Origin: Paenibacillus prosopidis
GTDB lineage: Bacteria; Bacillota; Bacilli; Paenibacillales; Paenibacillaceae
NCBI RefSeq assembly: GCF_003337375.1
Contig: NZ_QPJD01000017.1
Location: forward strand, 95,434-159,433
DNA length: 64,000 bases
Direction of reading: 5' to 3'
The first letter of the stretch is position 1. Each line of letters opens with the position of its first letter. Of the stretch, positions 1 through 8,914 are shown one piece after another. Under the pieces are notes generated by a model. The model had not been told where the DNA came from. It worked only from the letters and a program-made list of their open reading frames with translations, and did not search any database. Both the position numbers and the translations under genes were made by a program.

Positions 1-2
1 AC

Positions 3-74
3 CAGCTTGCTGACGAGAAGATCCAGATAAAAAACACACCCTTTTCAGCACGAATTGAAGACAAAATTGATTAA
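3..74 (+). CDS. C-terminal end of an unidentified gene, cut by window edge
   Basis: An open frame runs in from the left edge and stops at TAA 72-74, giving 23 residues that end in ARIEDKID. The composition is ordinary and charged, as expected for a protein C-terminus. It lies 49 bases before the next start and no terminator separates them, so co-transcription is possible. The fragment is too short to assign a family. Confidence 0.4.
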   Translation, partial: QLADEKIQIKNTPFSARIEDKID

Positions 75-123
75 AATAAATGACAAATGATAAACCCAAA
101 TTATAAAGTTAGAGGAGAGGACC

Positions 124-366
124 ATGAAAAATAAACATGAAAAAAACACAAGCTATTCCGAACTTGCTACAGTTGAATCACGGAGAAATGAATTAACAGC
201 GGAAGAATTTCCTGAAGGTCCTTATGGCTCCTGCATTCCATCAGAAGATATTGGTAAGAGTACACCTTGGCGTCAAGATCAACGTGTATCTAATCCATAT
301 GGTTATGAAAATAAGAATTTACATGAGGGATTACCCCGTGAATTTCCGCCGGACTATGAACCTTAA
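124..366 (+). CDS. Small conserved hypothetical protein (80 aa)
   Basis: An 80-residue acidic, Pro/Tyr-rich soluble protein with no signal peptide or membrane segment. The C-terminal half carries a run of Gly-Pro-Tyr-Gly and Arg-Val-Ser-Asn-Pro-Tyr-Gly-Tyr motifs and ends in LPREFPPDYEP. The ATG at 124 has a strong AGAGGAGAGG ribosome binding site just upstream. A perfect hairpin terminator follows. It resembles small cytosolic proteins of Bacillota whose role is unknown; I cannot name a function. Confidence 0.75.
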   Translation: MKNKHEKNTSYSELATVESRRNELTAEEFPEGPYGSCIPSEDIGKSTPWRQDQRVSNPYGYENKNLHEGLPREFPPDYEP

Positions 367-410
367 ATTGAATTAAAGACTATAGGAACAAGGAAAGGCT
401 ATAGAGAAAA

Positions 411-440
411 TATGAGGAGGAGTTCCTCCTCATATTTTTT
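411..440 (+). terminator. Rho-independent terminator
   Basis: TATGAGGAGGA pairs with TCCTCCTCATA across a two-base loop and is followed by a T run. It ends the 80-aa gene upstream. Confidence 0.85.
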
Positions 441-460
441 GGCTTGTAAGGCAAGCGAAA

Positions 461-494
461 AAAACCTTGCTTGATGCATCAAGGTTTTCTTTTT
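461..494. terminator. Bidirectional terminator hairpin
   Basis: AAAACCTTG (461-469) pairs with CAAGGTTTT (480-488), with T-rich sequence to the right and an A run to the left. It could terminate transcription from both sides, including the convergent minus-strand MFS gene. A second GC-rich hairpin (about 551-585) lies between it and the MFS stop. Confidence 0.75.
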
Positions 495-643
495 AAGGAA
501 CATGCAGAAGCTTGTTTTTTTATTTTTTGAATGGGATCCCTCAGATCGTAAAGTCGGTCCGCCCTAGCGAACCGACCGGCTTTAAGCAGGGTAATAATGC
601 CCGCTTTGAGCGCCCGTGGCTTTCGCGTTGATCACATTTTTGT

Positions 644-1939
644 TTAGTTGACCTTGGGAGGGGGCTTAATTAAGAAGAATACCAAACCTAAAGTAAGCAA
701 AGATAGAGATGATACGGTGATGAAAACAAGCCGGTCCGACTTGTCCATCATCCAACCGAATAAAGGGGGCCCGGCTGCTACGCCTAAAAATCGCAAACTG
801 TTGTAAAGAGAGGTAATCATTCCACGTTCACTTTTCTGAACGGCACCGGTGATCATCGTATTTAAGCATGGCAGAAGCAGCCCAGTTCCGATACTGCTAA
901 TCGTTAACAATCCAATAAATAAGTAAATGTTTTTAAAAGAGAAAATACTGGAAGCGAGAGATAGGGTCATGGCAATCAATCCGATATTCATAAGCCAACG
1001 CATCAATTTACCATTCTTTTTAATCAGACTCCCTGTCGTATAAGAAGTGATGACCATACCAAGGAGTGGAATGGCCAATATCATGCCTTTTATGACGCCA
1101 TCGATGTTATAAGGTTCCTCTTCAAGAATGTTTGACAAATAAAAAAGAACGCCGAACAAAATGAAAAGACCTAATGAACCTGCAAAAAATGAAGTAATCA
1201 ACCACCGGCCCTTTTCCTTAAATTGCTGTCTAATTTTTCTGAGATACTCCTTTAATTCTTGCTTTTGATTATGCTTCGGTTCTTTAATCAAAAAGAGGAC
1301 TGCAAGTAGAGACAAGGCACAAAACACCGGAAATGCGAAAAAGGAGGCGTACCATACGATTAAAGCAAGCAAGGAACCGATAATCGGACTTAGAACTTTC
1401 CCCGTCCCATTAGAAGCCTCGGTCAAGCCAAGAGCCTTGCTTTCAGTTCCTCCATTATATAAATCGCCTACAAGCGCCATCGCGATTGGTGCGGTTCCTG
1501 CGGCTGCAAGTCCTTGAATAGCCCTCGCAATAATAATGATTGAATAGGAACTCCAAATGGCTCCAAACCCGGCCAGGACCCCGCCTCCTCCATAAATAAT
1601 CAATGCCGGAACGATAATGGCTTTTCGGCCGAAGCGGTCCGATAAATAACCGATTATCGGAATAAATAACCCGGCGGCCAAGGAGAATATGGATATAATC
1701 AAGCTGCTTTGAAATTTGCTGATTTCAAGCTCCCTCTGCATTTCGGGGAGTACCGGAACCAGCATCGAGTTGCCAAATACGAGCACCATTGGGATAGTGG
1801 CTATCGCAATAAACTCCCAAATCCGTCCTTTTGAACCGCCTTCTGACTTTGATTCCGTTCCTTTTGATTCATTTAATTCCGTTAGGTCAATATCGCTTTT
1901 AAATGTTATGTTAAGCTTCCGTGATTTAGCCTTCTCCAT
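644..1939 (-). CDS. MFS transporter (DHA1-type, drug or siderophore exporter)
   Basis: A 431-aa polytopic protein of typical 12-helix MFS length. Residues 1-40 are a soluble, charged N-terminus; the first helix follows at about 42. The cytoplasmic loop between helices 2 and 3 has the MFS signature GYLSDRFGRK (about residues 97-106), and helix 5 has a proton-antiporter-like Gly/Pro-rich region. The overall pattern, including the N-terminal extension, resembles the Bacillus bacillibactin/multidrug exporter group (YmfD-like), an inference from memory. The start ATG at 1939 has an AGAGGAA ribosome binding site. It is monocistronic and convergent with the plus-strand gene at 124. Confidence 0.8.
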   Translation of the reverse strand: MEKAKSRKLNITFKSDIDLTELNESKGTESKSEGGSKGRIWEFIAIATIPMVLVFGNSMLVPVLPEMQRELEISKFQSSLIISIFSLAAGLFIPIIGYLSDRFGRKAIIVPALIIYGGGGVLAGFGAIWSSYSIIIIARAIQGLAAAGTAPIAMALVGDLYNGGTESKALGLTEASNGTGKVLSPIIGSLLALIVWYASFFAFPVFCALSLLAVLFLIKEPKHNQKQELKEYLRKIRQQFKEKGRWLITSFFAGSLGLFILFGVLFYLSNILEEEPYNIDGVIKGMILAIPLLGMVITSYTTGSLIKKNGKLMRWLMNIGLIAMTLSLASSIFSFKNIYLFIGLLTISSIGTGLLLPCLNTMITGAVQKSERGMITSLYNSLRFLGVAAGPPLFGWMMDKSDRLVFITVSSLSLLTLGLVFFLIKPPPKVN

Positions 1940-2073
1940 ATTTTTTCCTCTTTCTAATCAAATGTAATATTTAGACCATGATGACTTTTGACGGGCAACA
2001 TTTATCATTCCATTTTAGGCTCTTATTATCCCGCTTAGGCAAAATAACATTAGGAATAGAAAGGAGTTAACTG

Positions 2074-2663
2074 CTATATCTCTGTTCGTTTGGATACAGA
2101 TCTTTGGAGATGTAAGAAGAAGGCGGTAATCCAAATCGAAACAAGCATAAGGACCAAGTAACCACAAAATAAAGTTACAAAGTTCACTCCTTCATACAGT
2201 TTGAACAAATCAAGCCATGACAGAATCGGCTTAAAAATGAAGGCAAAAACAGCACTAAGTAACGTTAAATAAAGGTAGGGACTCTTATGGTTATTAACAG
2301 TCCATTGATAAACAAGCATGTATACAACGGGAACTAAAGAAACATCTAATACGAAACTTAATGGCATAAATGGGACTACTTTGTATGGTATTGCCAAAGA
2401 CCATGAAGCACACCAAATTGGTCAATGTATGTAAACCATATATGGATGTTAAATCCAAAAAAACCGATATGAAAAGCCTTACTTTTATCAATACAAATAT
2501 ACAAAGTGATTAAAGGAAACACTAATAAAGCGATATTAACCCAGAACTGCCATGTGCTTGCGTTTGAAAAGTTAATCCAATAATCAAACGATTCGATTGA
2601 AAAAGATTTTTTTATATGTCGTAGTTGTTCTAACGCATCGTACTGTTCTTTAGTCATTTTCAT
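2074..2663 (-). pseudogene. CBO0543-like membrane protein, single-base frameshift
   Basis: Two overlapping minus-strand frames, 2376-2663 (N-terminal 95 aa) and 2074-2397 (C-terminal part), join into one protein of about 195 aa with five or so hydrophobic helices. The first frame ends in HGLWQYHTK and the second continues from PYKVVPFMPLS; losing one base near 2388-2392 explains the break. The merged protein fits the CBO0543 family of small Bacillota integral membrane proteins (from memory, moderate certainty). The start ATG 2663 lacks an obvious strong ribosome binding site. The lesion could be real decay or a base-call error. Confidence 0.7.
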
Positions 2664-2912
2664 AACCCCTAATTTCCTTTTATGTGAAATTGTTTCCTGC
2701 TATTAAGTATTTAATGCATTTGTGACAAATACACGTTTAGCAAATAACATCAGGCGTTGAGCTCATGCTGAAATCGTTAACTGTTTTGGTAAATATCCGC
2801 CTTCTTAAGCTGAATAAACCGCATTTTGTGGCGGGATTCTAGAGTTGCGGTTGAAAAATCCGTACTGGATCCGACCCTGTGGCGATCCGGAAAACTGGCG
2901 AGGTGACGTTTG

Positions 2913-3056
2913 ATGAAGTACTGTTGTTACCACTGTGAACAGCCTTCCGATTCCGTCCATACTTTTACCGTTTATGGAAAAGATGGGACCGAAGAACGGT
3001 TCGAGGTCTTGTGCAGTGATTGTCATGCCAACTGGCTGTTATCGCTGAAGGGCTAA
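2913..3056 (+). CDS. 47-aa CxxC/CxxC zinc-ribbon-like small protein
   Basis: An ATG at 2913 preceded by GAGGTG opens a 47-residue protein with CCYHCEQ at the start (residues 4-8) and CSDCHANW near the end (about residues 34-37). The two cysteine pairs separated by roughly 26 residues suggest a treble-clef or zinc-ribbon knuckle. It stops at TAA 3054-3056, 52 bases before the lipoprotein gene, and may share its transcript. No family is recognised; reality is supported by the ribosome binding site and cysteine spacing only. Confidence 0.55.
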   Translation: MKYCCYHCEQPSDSVHTFTVYGKDGTEERFEVLCSDCHANWLLSLKG

Positions 3057-3108
3057 CATAAGGCGAATAGCGGGGAAACCGAACTTGCAAATAAGGGAGG
3101 ATAACGAT

Positions 3109-3891
3109 TTGAAGAAAAAGGCGCTCTCGCTTGCGTGTGCAATCGGCTTGTCCACAATGCTGCTGGCCGGTTGTGGCATAACCGACACAAACAGGAACAC
3201 ACCCGGCAACAATAACGGGTTTACAACCCGTGGAACGAATCAAGGCTTCTTACTCGCAGAACGTGACCGTATCAGCAATACGGCGGAAGATGCCCGTATG
3301 CGCCACTTGCGCGGCACAGGGAACACAGGGAACGGAGGAGTGAACCGTTCCAATATTACGGGCTATGGAGTGAATGGAACTACGGGACTTTACGGAAACG
3401 AAGGTACCGGTATTGGCGGACGCACCGGAACGATGACAAGTACAGCAAACGCATTGTTAATCGGCGACGTACTGATCGTTGCCGGGGACGGCAGTGACAA
3501 CAGGGGCCGCAGCGGGGTAATGGGCACGGCAAATGACACCGACGGGACAACGGGCATTACGAATGGTACAACCGGCAATGGAGGCTTTGGCGGGACAACG
3601 GGCATTGCAAATGGAACAACCGGCAACGAAGGCCTTGGCGGGACAACGGGCATGTCGAATCAGGCAATGGGCAACGCGAGCCGGCGGGTATGGCAAGTGA
3701 CGGACAAAGGAGCCATTAAAGCTCTGAACCGGTTACAATATAATTTGAACAGTATGAATCCAAGTACAAAGGCTACCGAAATCGGACGGGACCTCAGCTT
3801 TCTATTGAAACATGTTAACCCCGCCGGGCAAGGTACGGGTATGACTGATGCCGGAACTACGACCAATCATATGGGCGGTTCAACACGATAA
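3109..3891 (+). CDS. Lipoprotein with Gly/Thr-rich tandem repeats, possibly spore-associated
   Basis: The TTG at 3109 follows GGGAGG by 8 bases and gives a clean lipoprotein signal (KKKALSLACAIG..., lipobox LLAGC, Cys about residue 20); the upstream in-frame ATG is less likely. The mature part is low-complexity Asn/Gly/Thr-rich, includes three direct repeats of 48 bp (16 aa, core GTTGI.NGTTGN, starting at 3543, 3591 and 3639), and ends in a more ordinary domain of about 60 aa. The layout resembles YhcN/YlaJ-type sporulation lipoproteins but the match is not firm. A terminator follows at 3989. Confidence 0.75.
   Translation: MKKKALSLACAIGLSTMLLAGCGITDTNRNTPGNNNGFTTRGTNQGFLLAERDRISNTAEDARMRHLRGTGNTGNGGVNRSNITGYGVNGTTGLYGNEGTGIGGRTGTMTSTANALLIGDVLIVAGDGSDNRGRSGVMGTANDTDGTTGITNGTTGNGGFGGTTGIANGTTGNEGLGGTTGMSNQAMGNASRRVWQVTDKGAIKALNRLQYNLNSMNPSTKATEIGRDLSFLLKHVNPAGQGTGMTDAGTTTNHMGGSTR
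3543..3660 (+). repeat. 48-bp in-frame tandem repeat inside lipoprotein gene
   Basis: CGGGACAACGGGCATT recurs at 3543, 3591 and 3639, exactly 48 bases apart, so each unit adds 16 residues without changing frame. The copies differ at a few positions. Confidence 0.85.
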
Positions 3892-3988
3892 CCACTCTCC
3901 TTTGGATAAAGGCTGATTGGGCTTGAGATTAGATCTTCGAAAGATTTGATCAGCAGCCCCGGTTCGCCGGGGTTGTATACATAATAAT

Positions 3989-4014
3989 AAAGAGCCCCTA
4001 TAGGAGGCTCTTTT
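3989..4014. terminator. Bidirectional terminator
   Basis: AAAGAGCC pairs with GGCTCTTT around a short loop, with an A-rich left flank and T-rich right flank. It lies between the plus-strand lipoprotein and the minus-strand 29-aa ORF and can serve both. Confidence 0.8.
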
Positions 4015-4036
4015 ACTTTCTATGGCTGGAATCAGT

Positions 4037-4126
4037 TCATTTCCGGGACGAAGGTTTAATTTTAACCTTCACTGGATTATCATGCGGCAGCTCAAATTCA
4101 GGCGGCTTGCTTTTCTTTTTAGTCAA
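4037..4126 (-). CDS. 29-aa basic small protein
   Basis: The minus strand has GAGGAGG eight bases before a TTG (4126-4124), then 29 codons to TGA (4039-4037). The product is very lysine-rich with an acidic centre (FELPHDNP) and ends KIKPSSRK. It has no hydrophobic stretch. The ribosome binding site is one of the best in the window and a shared bidirectional terminator follows, which argues for a real gene. No family is recognised. Confidence 0.5.
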   Translation of the reverse strand: MTKKKSKPPEFELPHDNPVKVKIKPSSRK

Positions 4127-4181
4127 AGGATCGCCTCCTCTCTTGAGAATTATTATGCCATCGAAAAGGAGAAATAAAACA

Positions 4182-4559
4182 ATGGACCATAATGTAGTCG
4201 AGGCCTTACCACGTAAAGTAAAGGAACATATCGCTAAGGTGGTTGATGGAATAAAATTCACGAAAAACTTTCGTTCGGCCACGGCTGAGGAATGGTACGT
4301 CTTTTTACCGGGCTATCAAGACCCGTATAGCGGTGGAGCAGCCGGCAAAACAATCGTTCATTACGACCTAATAGGCAACAAAGATGTTTTTATTAATACG
4401 ACCGTTATATTAGATGATCCGCAGCTGCACCTTCTTGAGCACCATGCACTCGTGTATGCGATTAGCGAAGAGATCGTTAACCGGCTGGTAGGTTATGCGA
4501 ATACTCTGCTTTCCGTGCATTGTGGATCCAATTCATACCAAGCTGAGTTTATAAGCTGA
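4182..4559 (+). CDS. Hypothetical soluble protein (125 aa)
   Basis: I start it at ATG 4182 because AAGGAGA lies about ten bases upstream; an open frame extends to 4107 without a better site. The product is a soluble alpha/beta protein with an HNVVEALPRKVKEHI N-terminus, a central YVFLPGYQDPYSGG stretch and a C-terminal helix. It is divergent from the 29-aa gene with 55 bases between starts. Family not recognised. Confidence 0.65.
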   Translation: MDHNVVEALPRKVKEHIAKVVDGIKFTKNFRSATAEEWYVFLPGYQDPYSGGAAGKTIVHYDLIGNKDVFINTTVILDDPQLHLLEHHALVYAISEEIVNRLVGYANTLLSVHCGSNSYQAEFIS

Positions 4560-4653
4560 GGTCAAGTTACATGTGTCTGTGTTTTGACATGTATTCGATT
4601 CGTCGACGAGGTATTCGTAACGCGATCACTCTATTCTTTTTATCGATTACGTG

Positions 4654-4686
4654 AACACAGGCAGCCAGCCTGTGTTTTTTATTTTT
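4654..4686 (+). terminator. Rho-independent terminator
   Basis: AACACAGG (4654-4661) pairs with CCTGTGTT (4669-4676), followed by a T run. It ends the 4182 gene. The next 400 bases hold no gene but contain promoter-like A/T-rich sequence and repeated CTGTTAT motifs. Confidence 0.8.
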
Positions 4687-4795
4687 AAAACAGTTAGGAG
4701 AGATCTTGCATTGAGCAAATAACCTTAAAATAAACGGAAAAGTGCTGATGTAATATTCATGTGTTGTCGAATGACAAAATGTGTACTGTTTCCAG

Positions 4796-4906
4796 ACTGT
4801 TATAGTATTTTTAGTATTCTGTAACAGTGTCAAAAAACATTTATAATACAGCGTTTAATATAAATTTAATATTGCTGTTATAATGAATTTATGATACTGT
4901 TATCAT
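4796..4906 (+). promoter_or_regulatory. Repeated CTGTTAT motifs upstream of ABC pair
   Basis: CTGTTATAGT (4797), CTGTTATAAT (4875) and CTGTTATCAT (4897) recur in an A/T-rich stretch. ACTGTTA (4796) and TAACAGT (about 4823) also form an inverted repeat. It could be an operator or simply promoter sequence for the ABC exporter genes; only the repetition is seen directly. Confidence 0.35.
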
Positions 4907-5006
4907 GAAAATATCCTGGTGGGGTTCATAGATTAATAGTCACTTTGAAGTCTTCATATTTAATGGACTAGCAAACTCCCACATTAGATGTGAAAAAGGA
5001 AGTCCG

Positions 5007-5093
5007 TTGATCGCGATCTCGAAAAGAGTAAGCCCTTTTTGGGGCTCACACATTAGGGGAGGGAAAATATCCTGGTTAATAAAGATTTTTTGA
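5007..5093 (+). CDS. 28-aa cationic peptide ORF, possible leader of the ABC exporter
   Basis: A TTG at 5007 with AAAGGAAG a few bases upstream opens 28 codons ending in TGA 5091-5093. That stop overlaps the TTG start of the ABC gene (5090) in the TTGA arrangement typical of translational coupling. The product is basic and hydrophobic (SKRVSPFWGS, ending WLIKIF). By analogy with bmrB before bmrCD in Bacillus subtilis, it could be a regulatory leader peptide. This is inferred from position; the peptide itself is not recognised. Confidence 0.4.
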   Translation: MIAISKRVSPFWGSHIRGGKISWLIKIF

Positions 5094-6793
5094 AGGCAAT
5101 GTCCGGCTATATTAGACCACATTATAAGTGGCTTCTCCTCACTGTAATTTCGCTGGTTATTTCTGTACTCATTGAGATTATAGTTGGCGAATTAACGAAT
5201 CGGCTAATTGATGGTGCCCTAGCATCGGATAAAAGCTCGCTTTTCAGTATTGTTATTGCGCTTGTCGGAACGGTAATTATTGGGGGCATGACAACCTACA
5301 TCACCAGCTATGGGGCGACTCGTCTTACAACCTCCACAATTAGGGACATAAGGAAGGTTATAGTGGGAAAAATTTCAAAGCTGCCTTTAGTCTATACCGA
5401 AAAACAAAAATCCGGGGAAATTGCTTCGAAGCTGTCTAATGACGTTGGTCTATTGGAAGACTTCATGAAAAACGGTCTGAGCAACTTGCTATATCAACCA
5501 CTTGTATTTGTCGCGGCATTTGTCTATCTGTTATTCATCAACTGGCAGATGCTCTTGGTTAACGTGATCGTTATTCCAACGTTCATGTATGCAGCGAATT
5601 ATATAAGTAAAAATATCGGCACCTCAACGGAGAGATACCAACAGAATATGGGTGAGATTAGCGCATCGGTTAAGCAAACGGTTGACGGGATCGAGGTTAT
5701 CCATGCGTACAACCTCAATAGTCATATGACCGAAGCGTTTCGAGAGCGTCTAACGGAATCACTCGATTTATATCTGAAAATTGAAAGGCGCCGCTCCCTT
5801 TTACCGGGAATAGGAATGGTTTTACAAGCTGTTCCCTATGCCATAACCATTTTGTACGGCGGGTATTTAACCCTTCGTCAAGAAATAACCCCGGGTCAGC
5901 TGCTGGTCTTCATTTATTTGCTGAAATACTTGGTCCGTCCCCCTGTGACGTTACCGTGGCTGCTTTCTAGCCTAAGACAGGCAACGGCGGCATCCGGCCG
6001 GGTATTTGCACTGCTCGATGTCCCGGAAGAGTGGAGCCACCAGTCTCCAGGTAATTACGACCAACCTGATTCCTGCGCCGTTTCTTTAGATCGCGTGACG
6101 TTTCAGTATGACGACGGGAGGCCGGTGCTTCAAGACTTTCAGTTACAAATCGAGAAAAACAAAATGGTTGCAATAGTAGGGCCGAGCGGCAGCGGAAAAA
6201 GTACTCTAGCCAAATTGATGTGCGGGCTCTACGAACCGATTGAAGGGACGGTGAGTGTTCTTGGTCGGGAATTCAACCGTGAAAGCTATCCGTTGATTAG
6301 GGAGCAGATCTCGTACATATCGCAGGATACGCATTTATTTCCTGTAACGATTTCCAAAAATATTCAATATGGACAGATGCGTTCAGGCAAAATTGACATT
6401 GCGGCTGCTGCTGAGGCTGCATATGCCACCGAATTTATCAGGGAGCTTAAATCCGGGTTTGACACAAAGGTAGCTGAGAATGGCGGAAACCTGTCCGGTG
6501 GGCAAAAGCAACGATTAGGCTTGGCCCGGGCGCTTATAAAGGATTCACAAATCGTAATCATGGATGAACCTACTTCGGCGCTGGATAAAATTTCTGAAGA
6601 GTACTTTCAGAAATCTATCGCTGAGATGAAGGGGCATCGGACGATCATCATCGTGGCCCACAGACTGCCTACAATCACTAAGGCGGACGAAATTGTAGTT
6701 ATGGATAAGGGCACCATTGTATCGCGGGGGTCACATGAACAATTACTAAATAACTGCGGATTGTATAACCAGTTGTATGGTTCCTTTACCTGA
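5090..6793 (+). CDS. ABC exporter half-transporter A (TMD-NBD fusion)
   Basis: A 567-aa type IV ABC exporter subunit: six transmembrane helices (about residues 10-310), then an ATPase domain with Walker A GPSGSGKST (about 363), signature LSGGQKQRLG, Walker B IVIMDEPTSALD and switch histidine VAHRL. The catalytic Glu after Walker B is present. The partner follows directly, so the two probably form a heterodimeric multidrug or peptide exporter of the BmrCD/LmrCD kind. The start is uncertain: TTG 5090 overlaps a small upstream ORF, while AGGGGAGGG at 5055-5063 is ideally spaced for a CTG at 5072 in the same frame. Confidence 0.85.
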   Translation: MKAMSGYIRPHYKWLLLTVISLVISVLIEIIVGELTNRLIDGALASDKSSLFSIVIALVGTVIIGGMTTYITSYGATRLTTSTIRDIRKVIVGKISKLPLVYTEKQKSGEIASKLSNDVGLLEDFMKNGLSNLLYQPLVFVAAFVYLLFINWQMLLVNVIVIPTFMYAANYISKNIGTSTERYQQNMGEISASVKQTVDGIEVIHAYNLNSHMTEAFRERLTESLDLYLKIERRRSLLPGIGMVLQAVPYAITILYGGYLTLRQEITPGQLLVFIYLLKYLVRPPVTLPWLLSSLRQATAASGRVFALLDVPEEWSHQSPGNYDQPDSCAVSLDRVTFQYDDGRPVLQDFQLQIEKNKMVAIVGPSGSGKSTLAKLMCGLYEPIEGTVSVLGREFNRESYPLIREQISYISQDTHLFPVTISKNIQYGQMRSGKIDIAAAAEAAYATEFIRELKSGFDTKVAENGGNLSGGQKQRLGLARALIKDSQIVIMDEPTSALDKISEEYFQKSIAEMKGHRTIIIVAHRLPTITKADEIVVMDKGTIVSRGSHEQLLNNCGLYNQLYGSFT

Positions 6794-8518
6794 TTGGAAG
6801 AGGTGGTAGTTATTAAACCGAAAAATCATCTATGGAAGTACATGAGACCTCAACTATTCGCTTATGGTATCGGGATGGTCGGTGATTGTGCTGTGCACGC
6901 AAGCTTGATCGTAATGCAAGCTTTCGCTTGGAAATATTTATTCGATGCGTCCATTAAGCTTAATAGTGATTTGTTGATTAAAAGCTCTCTATTCTTTCTG
7001 ATACCGATCGTTCTATTGGTGACCGCTTCGCCGATTTTCTACTATGTGTATCAAATGGCTGTGAAAAAAATAATGAACGCTATTATGCTGGCTGTATATA
7101 AAAAGATCAATCGTTTGCCGCTAAGCTTTTTTGAGAGCAATCATAGCGGGTATCTGCTCTCCCTCTTTAATAATGACGTTCGAACGATTAGTTCGATATT
7201 CGATTCACAAATTAAAAATATTCTGTTCCATATTTTCATTAGTCTTGGTTCAATAGTTTCTATGATGTACCTCGATTGGAAAATCGGCTTGTTTTTAGTA
7301 GGTGTAGGGTTTTTCTCCGCTATCTTGGTCAGCTTATTTTCCAAACCACTTCGCTCCGTCAGCGATATCATTCAAAGAAGACTAGGCGTTAGAACGGCCC
7401 GACTGTTGGATGTGCTCGCTGGTATTACGGTAATTAAAATGCTGAATATCCATGCCGTCATTACTAGGAGATTCAATCGGGTAAATGATGGATTAGTAAA
7501 ACTGGAGAACACGCGTGGCGACAGGGTAGCCAAGTTGGAAAGTGTAAACTACCTGATTGCATTCTTTAACTTCGGCGGCGCATTTGCCGTAGGAGCGTTT
7601 ATGCTGACAAACGGCATGATTGGCCTAGGGACTTTGACGGCATTGGTTCAATTAAGCATAAGTGTATCGTCGTCTTTCTCGCAGATCGGCGGAACGATAG
7701 CACAACTACAAACCTCTTTGGCTGGCTTCAGAAGATTGTCTGAATTGTTTGGCCAATCCGAGAAGCGAGGCAATGAGTCTTGGCTGCCATCAAACGGGAA
7801 GCAGGCGCCGTTCGCTCTCTCTTTCGAGCATGTTAGTTTTAAATTCCCCGGTGAGGATCGTCGAGTGCTTGATGAGCTTAATTTCCATCTAGAAGGGACC
7901 GGCATCACAGCAATTGTTGGCAAGAGCGGCAGTGGAAAATCAACAATTGCAAAGTTGGTAATAGGCGTACATGCTCCAACAAATGGACAAATCCTGATCA
8001 ATGGGAAACATTATTACGGATATCAATGGCTTGAGTTGATATCATACGTACCGCAAAAGGTTTTTCTCTTTGAAGGGACAATCGAAGAAAATATTCGGTT
8101 GGGCAACTTGCATGCCAGTCGAGGGGAGATTATACGGGCGGCGATTGAGGCTAACGCGCACCCGTTCATCACCGAACTGAAAGACGGTTATTCCACAATG
8201 ATAGTTGACGGCGGGGGCAATTTATCAGGCGGACAAAAGCAGCGAATTGCATTAGCGCGGGCCTTGGTCCGTGATTCAAAGATACTTGTGCTAGATGAAT
8301 CGACATCCGCTCTGGATTCGACATCGGAAGGGCTAATTCATAAGGCCATCTCAGAAGTTTCGAAAACACGGAAAGTGGTTGTGATCACGCATAAACTGGA
8401 ACGGATTTTGCACGCAGATCAGATTCTCGTCGTGGAAAACGGACGGATCGTCGAAGAAGGAAATGCAACCCAACTTCGTAATGCCAAGGGATCTTTTAAA
8501 GAATTATTGTCATTCTAA
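6794..8518 (+). CDS. ABC exporter half-transporter B (TMD-NBD fusion)
   Basis: A 574-aa TMD-NBD protein. Transmembrane region about residues 20-300; ATPase domain with GKSGSGKST (about 376), LSGGQKQRIALARAL, ILVLDESTSALD and ITHKL. The first codon (TTG 6794) abuts the TGA of subunit A, implying coupled translation. A GAAGAGGTGG stretch at 6797-6806 looks like a ribosome binding site but no ATG, GTG or TTG is correctly placed after it, so the exact start is open. Function is inferred as drug or peptide export with subunit A. Another candidate substrate would be a cationic antimicrobial. Confidence 0.85.
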   Translation: MEEVVVIKPKNHLWKYMRPQLFAYGIGMVGDCAVHASLIVMQAFAWKYLFDASIKLNSDLLIKSSLFFLIPIVLLVTASPIFYYVYQMAVKKIMNAIMLAVYKKINRLPLSFFESNHSGYLLSLFNNDVRTISSIFDSQIKNILFHIFISLGSIVSMMYLDWKIGLFLVGVGFFSAILVSLFSKPLRSVSDIIQRRLGVRTARLLDVLAGITVIKMLNIHAVITRRFNRVNDGLVKLENTRGDRVAKLESVNYLIAFFNFGGAFAVGAFMLTNGMIGLGTLTALVQLSISVSSSFSQIGGTIAQLQTSLAGFRRLSELFGQSEKRGNESWLPSNGKQAPFALSFEHVSFKFPGEDRRVLDELNFHLEGTGITAIVGKSGSGKSTIAKLVIGVHAPTNGQILINGKHYYGYQWLELISYVPQKVFLFEGTIEENIRLGNLHASRGEIIRAAIEANAHPFITELKDGYSTMIVDGGGNLSGGQKQRIALARALVRDSKILVLDESTSALDSTSEGLIHKAISEVSKTRKVVVITHKLERILHADQILVVENGRIVEEGNATQLRNAKGSFKELLSF

Positions 8519-8542
8519 TTTTTAAAAAACGAAAATAAATAC

Positions 8543-8914
8543 TTGAATAATGTTGGATGGTACTATAAAGAGATAATCTCATCGAGAAGCAGGAGGCAAG
8601 CCGGATGCTGGATCAGCTTCTGGTCGCCGAACCATCAGTTGACCAACATGCTGGTTCAAGCGCTTATGATGGTCGTCGCCTTCCTCTCGCCCGTCATGGT
8701 GGAGATTGACCAGCTTCCCTCACCGCTGCAGTGGCTGTCCTATATTTTCCCCACTACTTATGCCGCGGATGCGATGCGAAACGTGCTCTTGAACGGCTGG
8801 TCGCGCACTATTATGGAAGGGAAATTAACCTGTGAAGAGAATACATTAAATATCTTTGATCAAAGCCAAGGTAGAGAACCATATAAGGAGTTGATTTCTG
8901 TTGCCTGTTTATAA
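8543..8914 (+). pseudogene. ABC-2 permease C-terminal fragment
   Basis: Residues corresponding to about 8601-8815 (WISFWSPNHQ through LSPVMVEIDQLPSPLQW and IFPTTYAADAMRN) match the last two helices of ABC-2 (drug/bacteriocin) permeases. The N-terminal helices are missing, and the remaining C-terminus runs into unrelated sequence. There is no ribosome binding site. It is probably a recombination remnant left beside the ABC pair. Confidence 0.6.

Noticed and set aside
3543..3660. 48-bp spaced repeats considered as CRISPR or iterons
   Set aside because: They lie in frame within a lipoprotein gene and encode GTTG-rich units.
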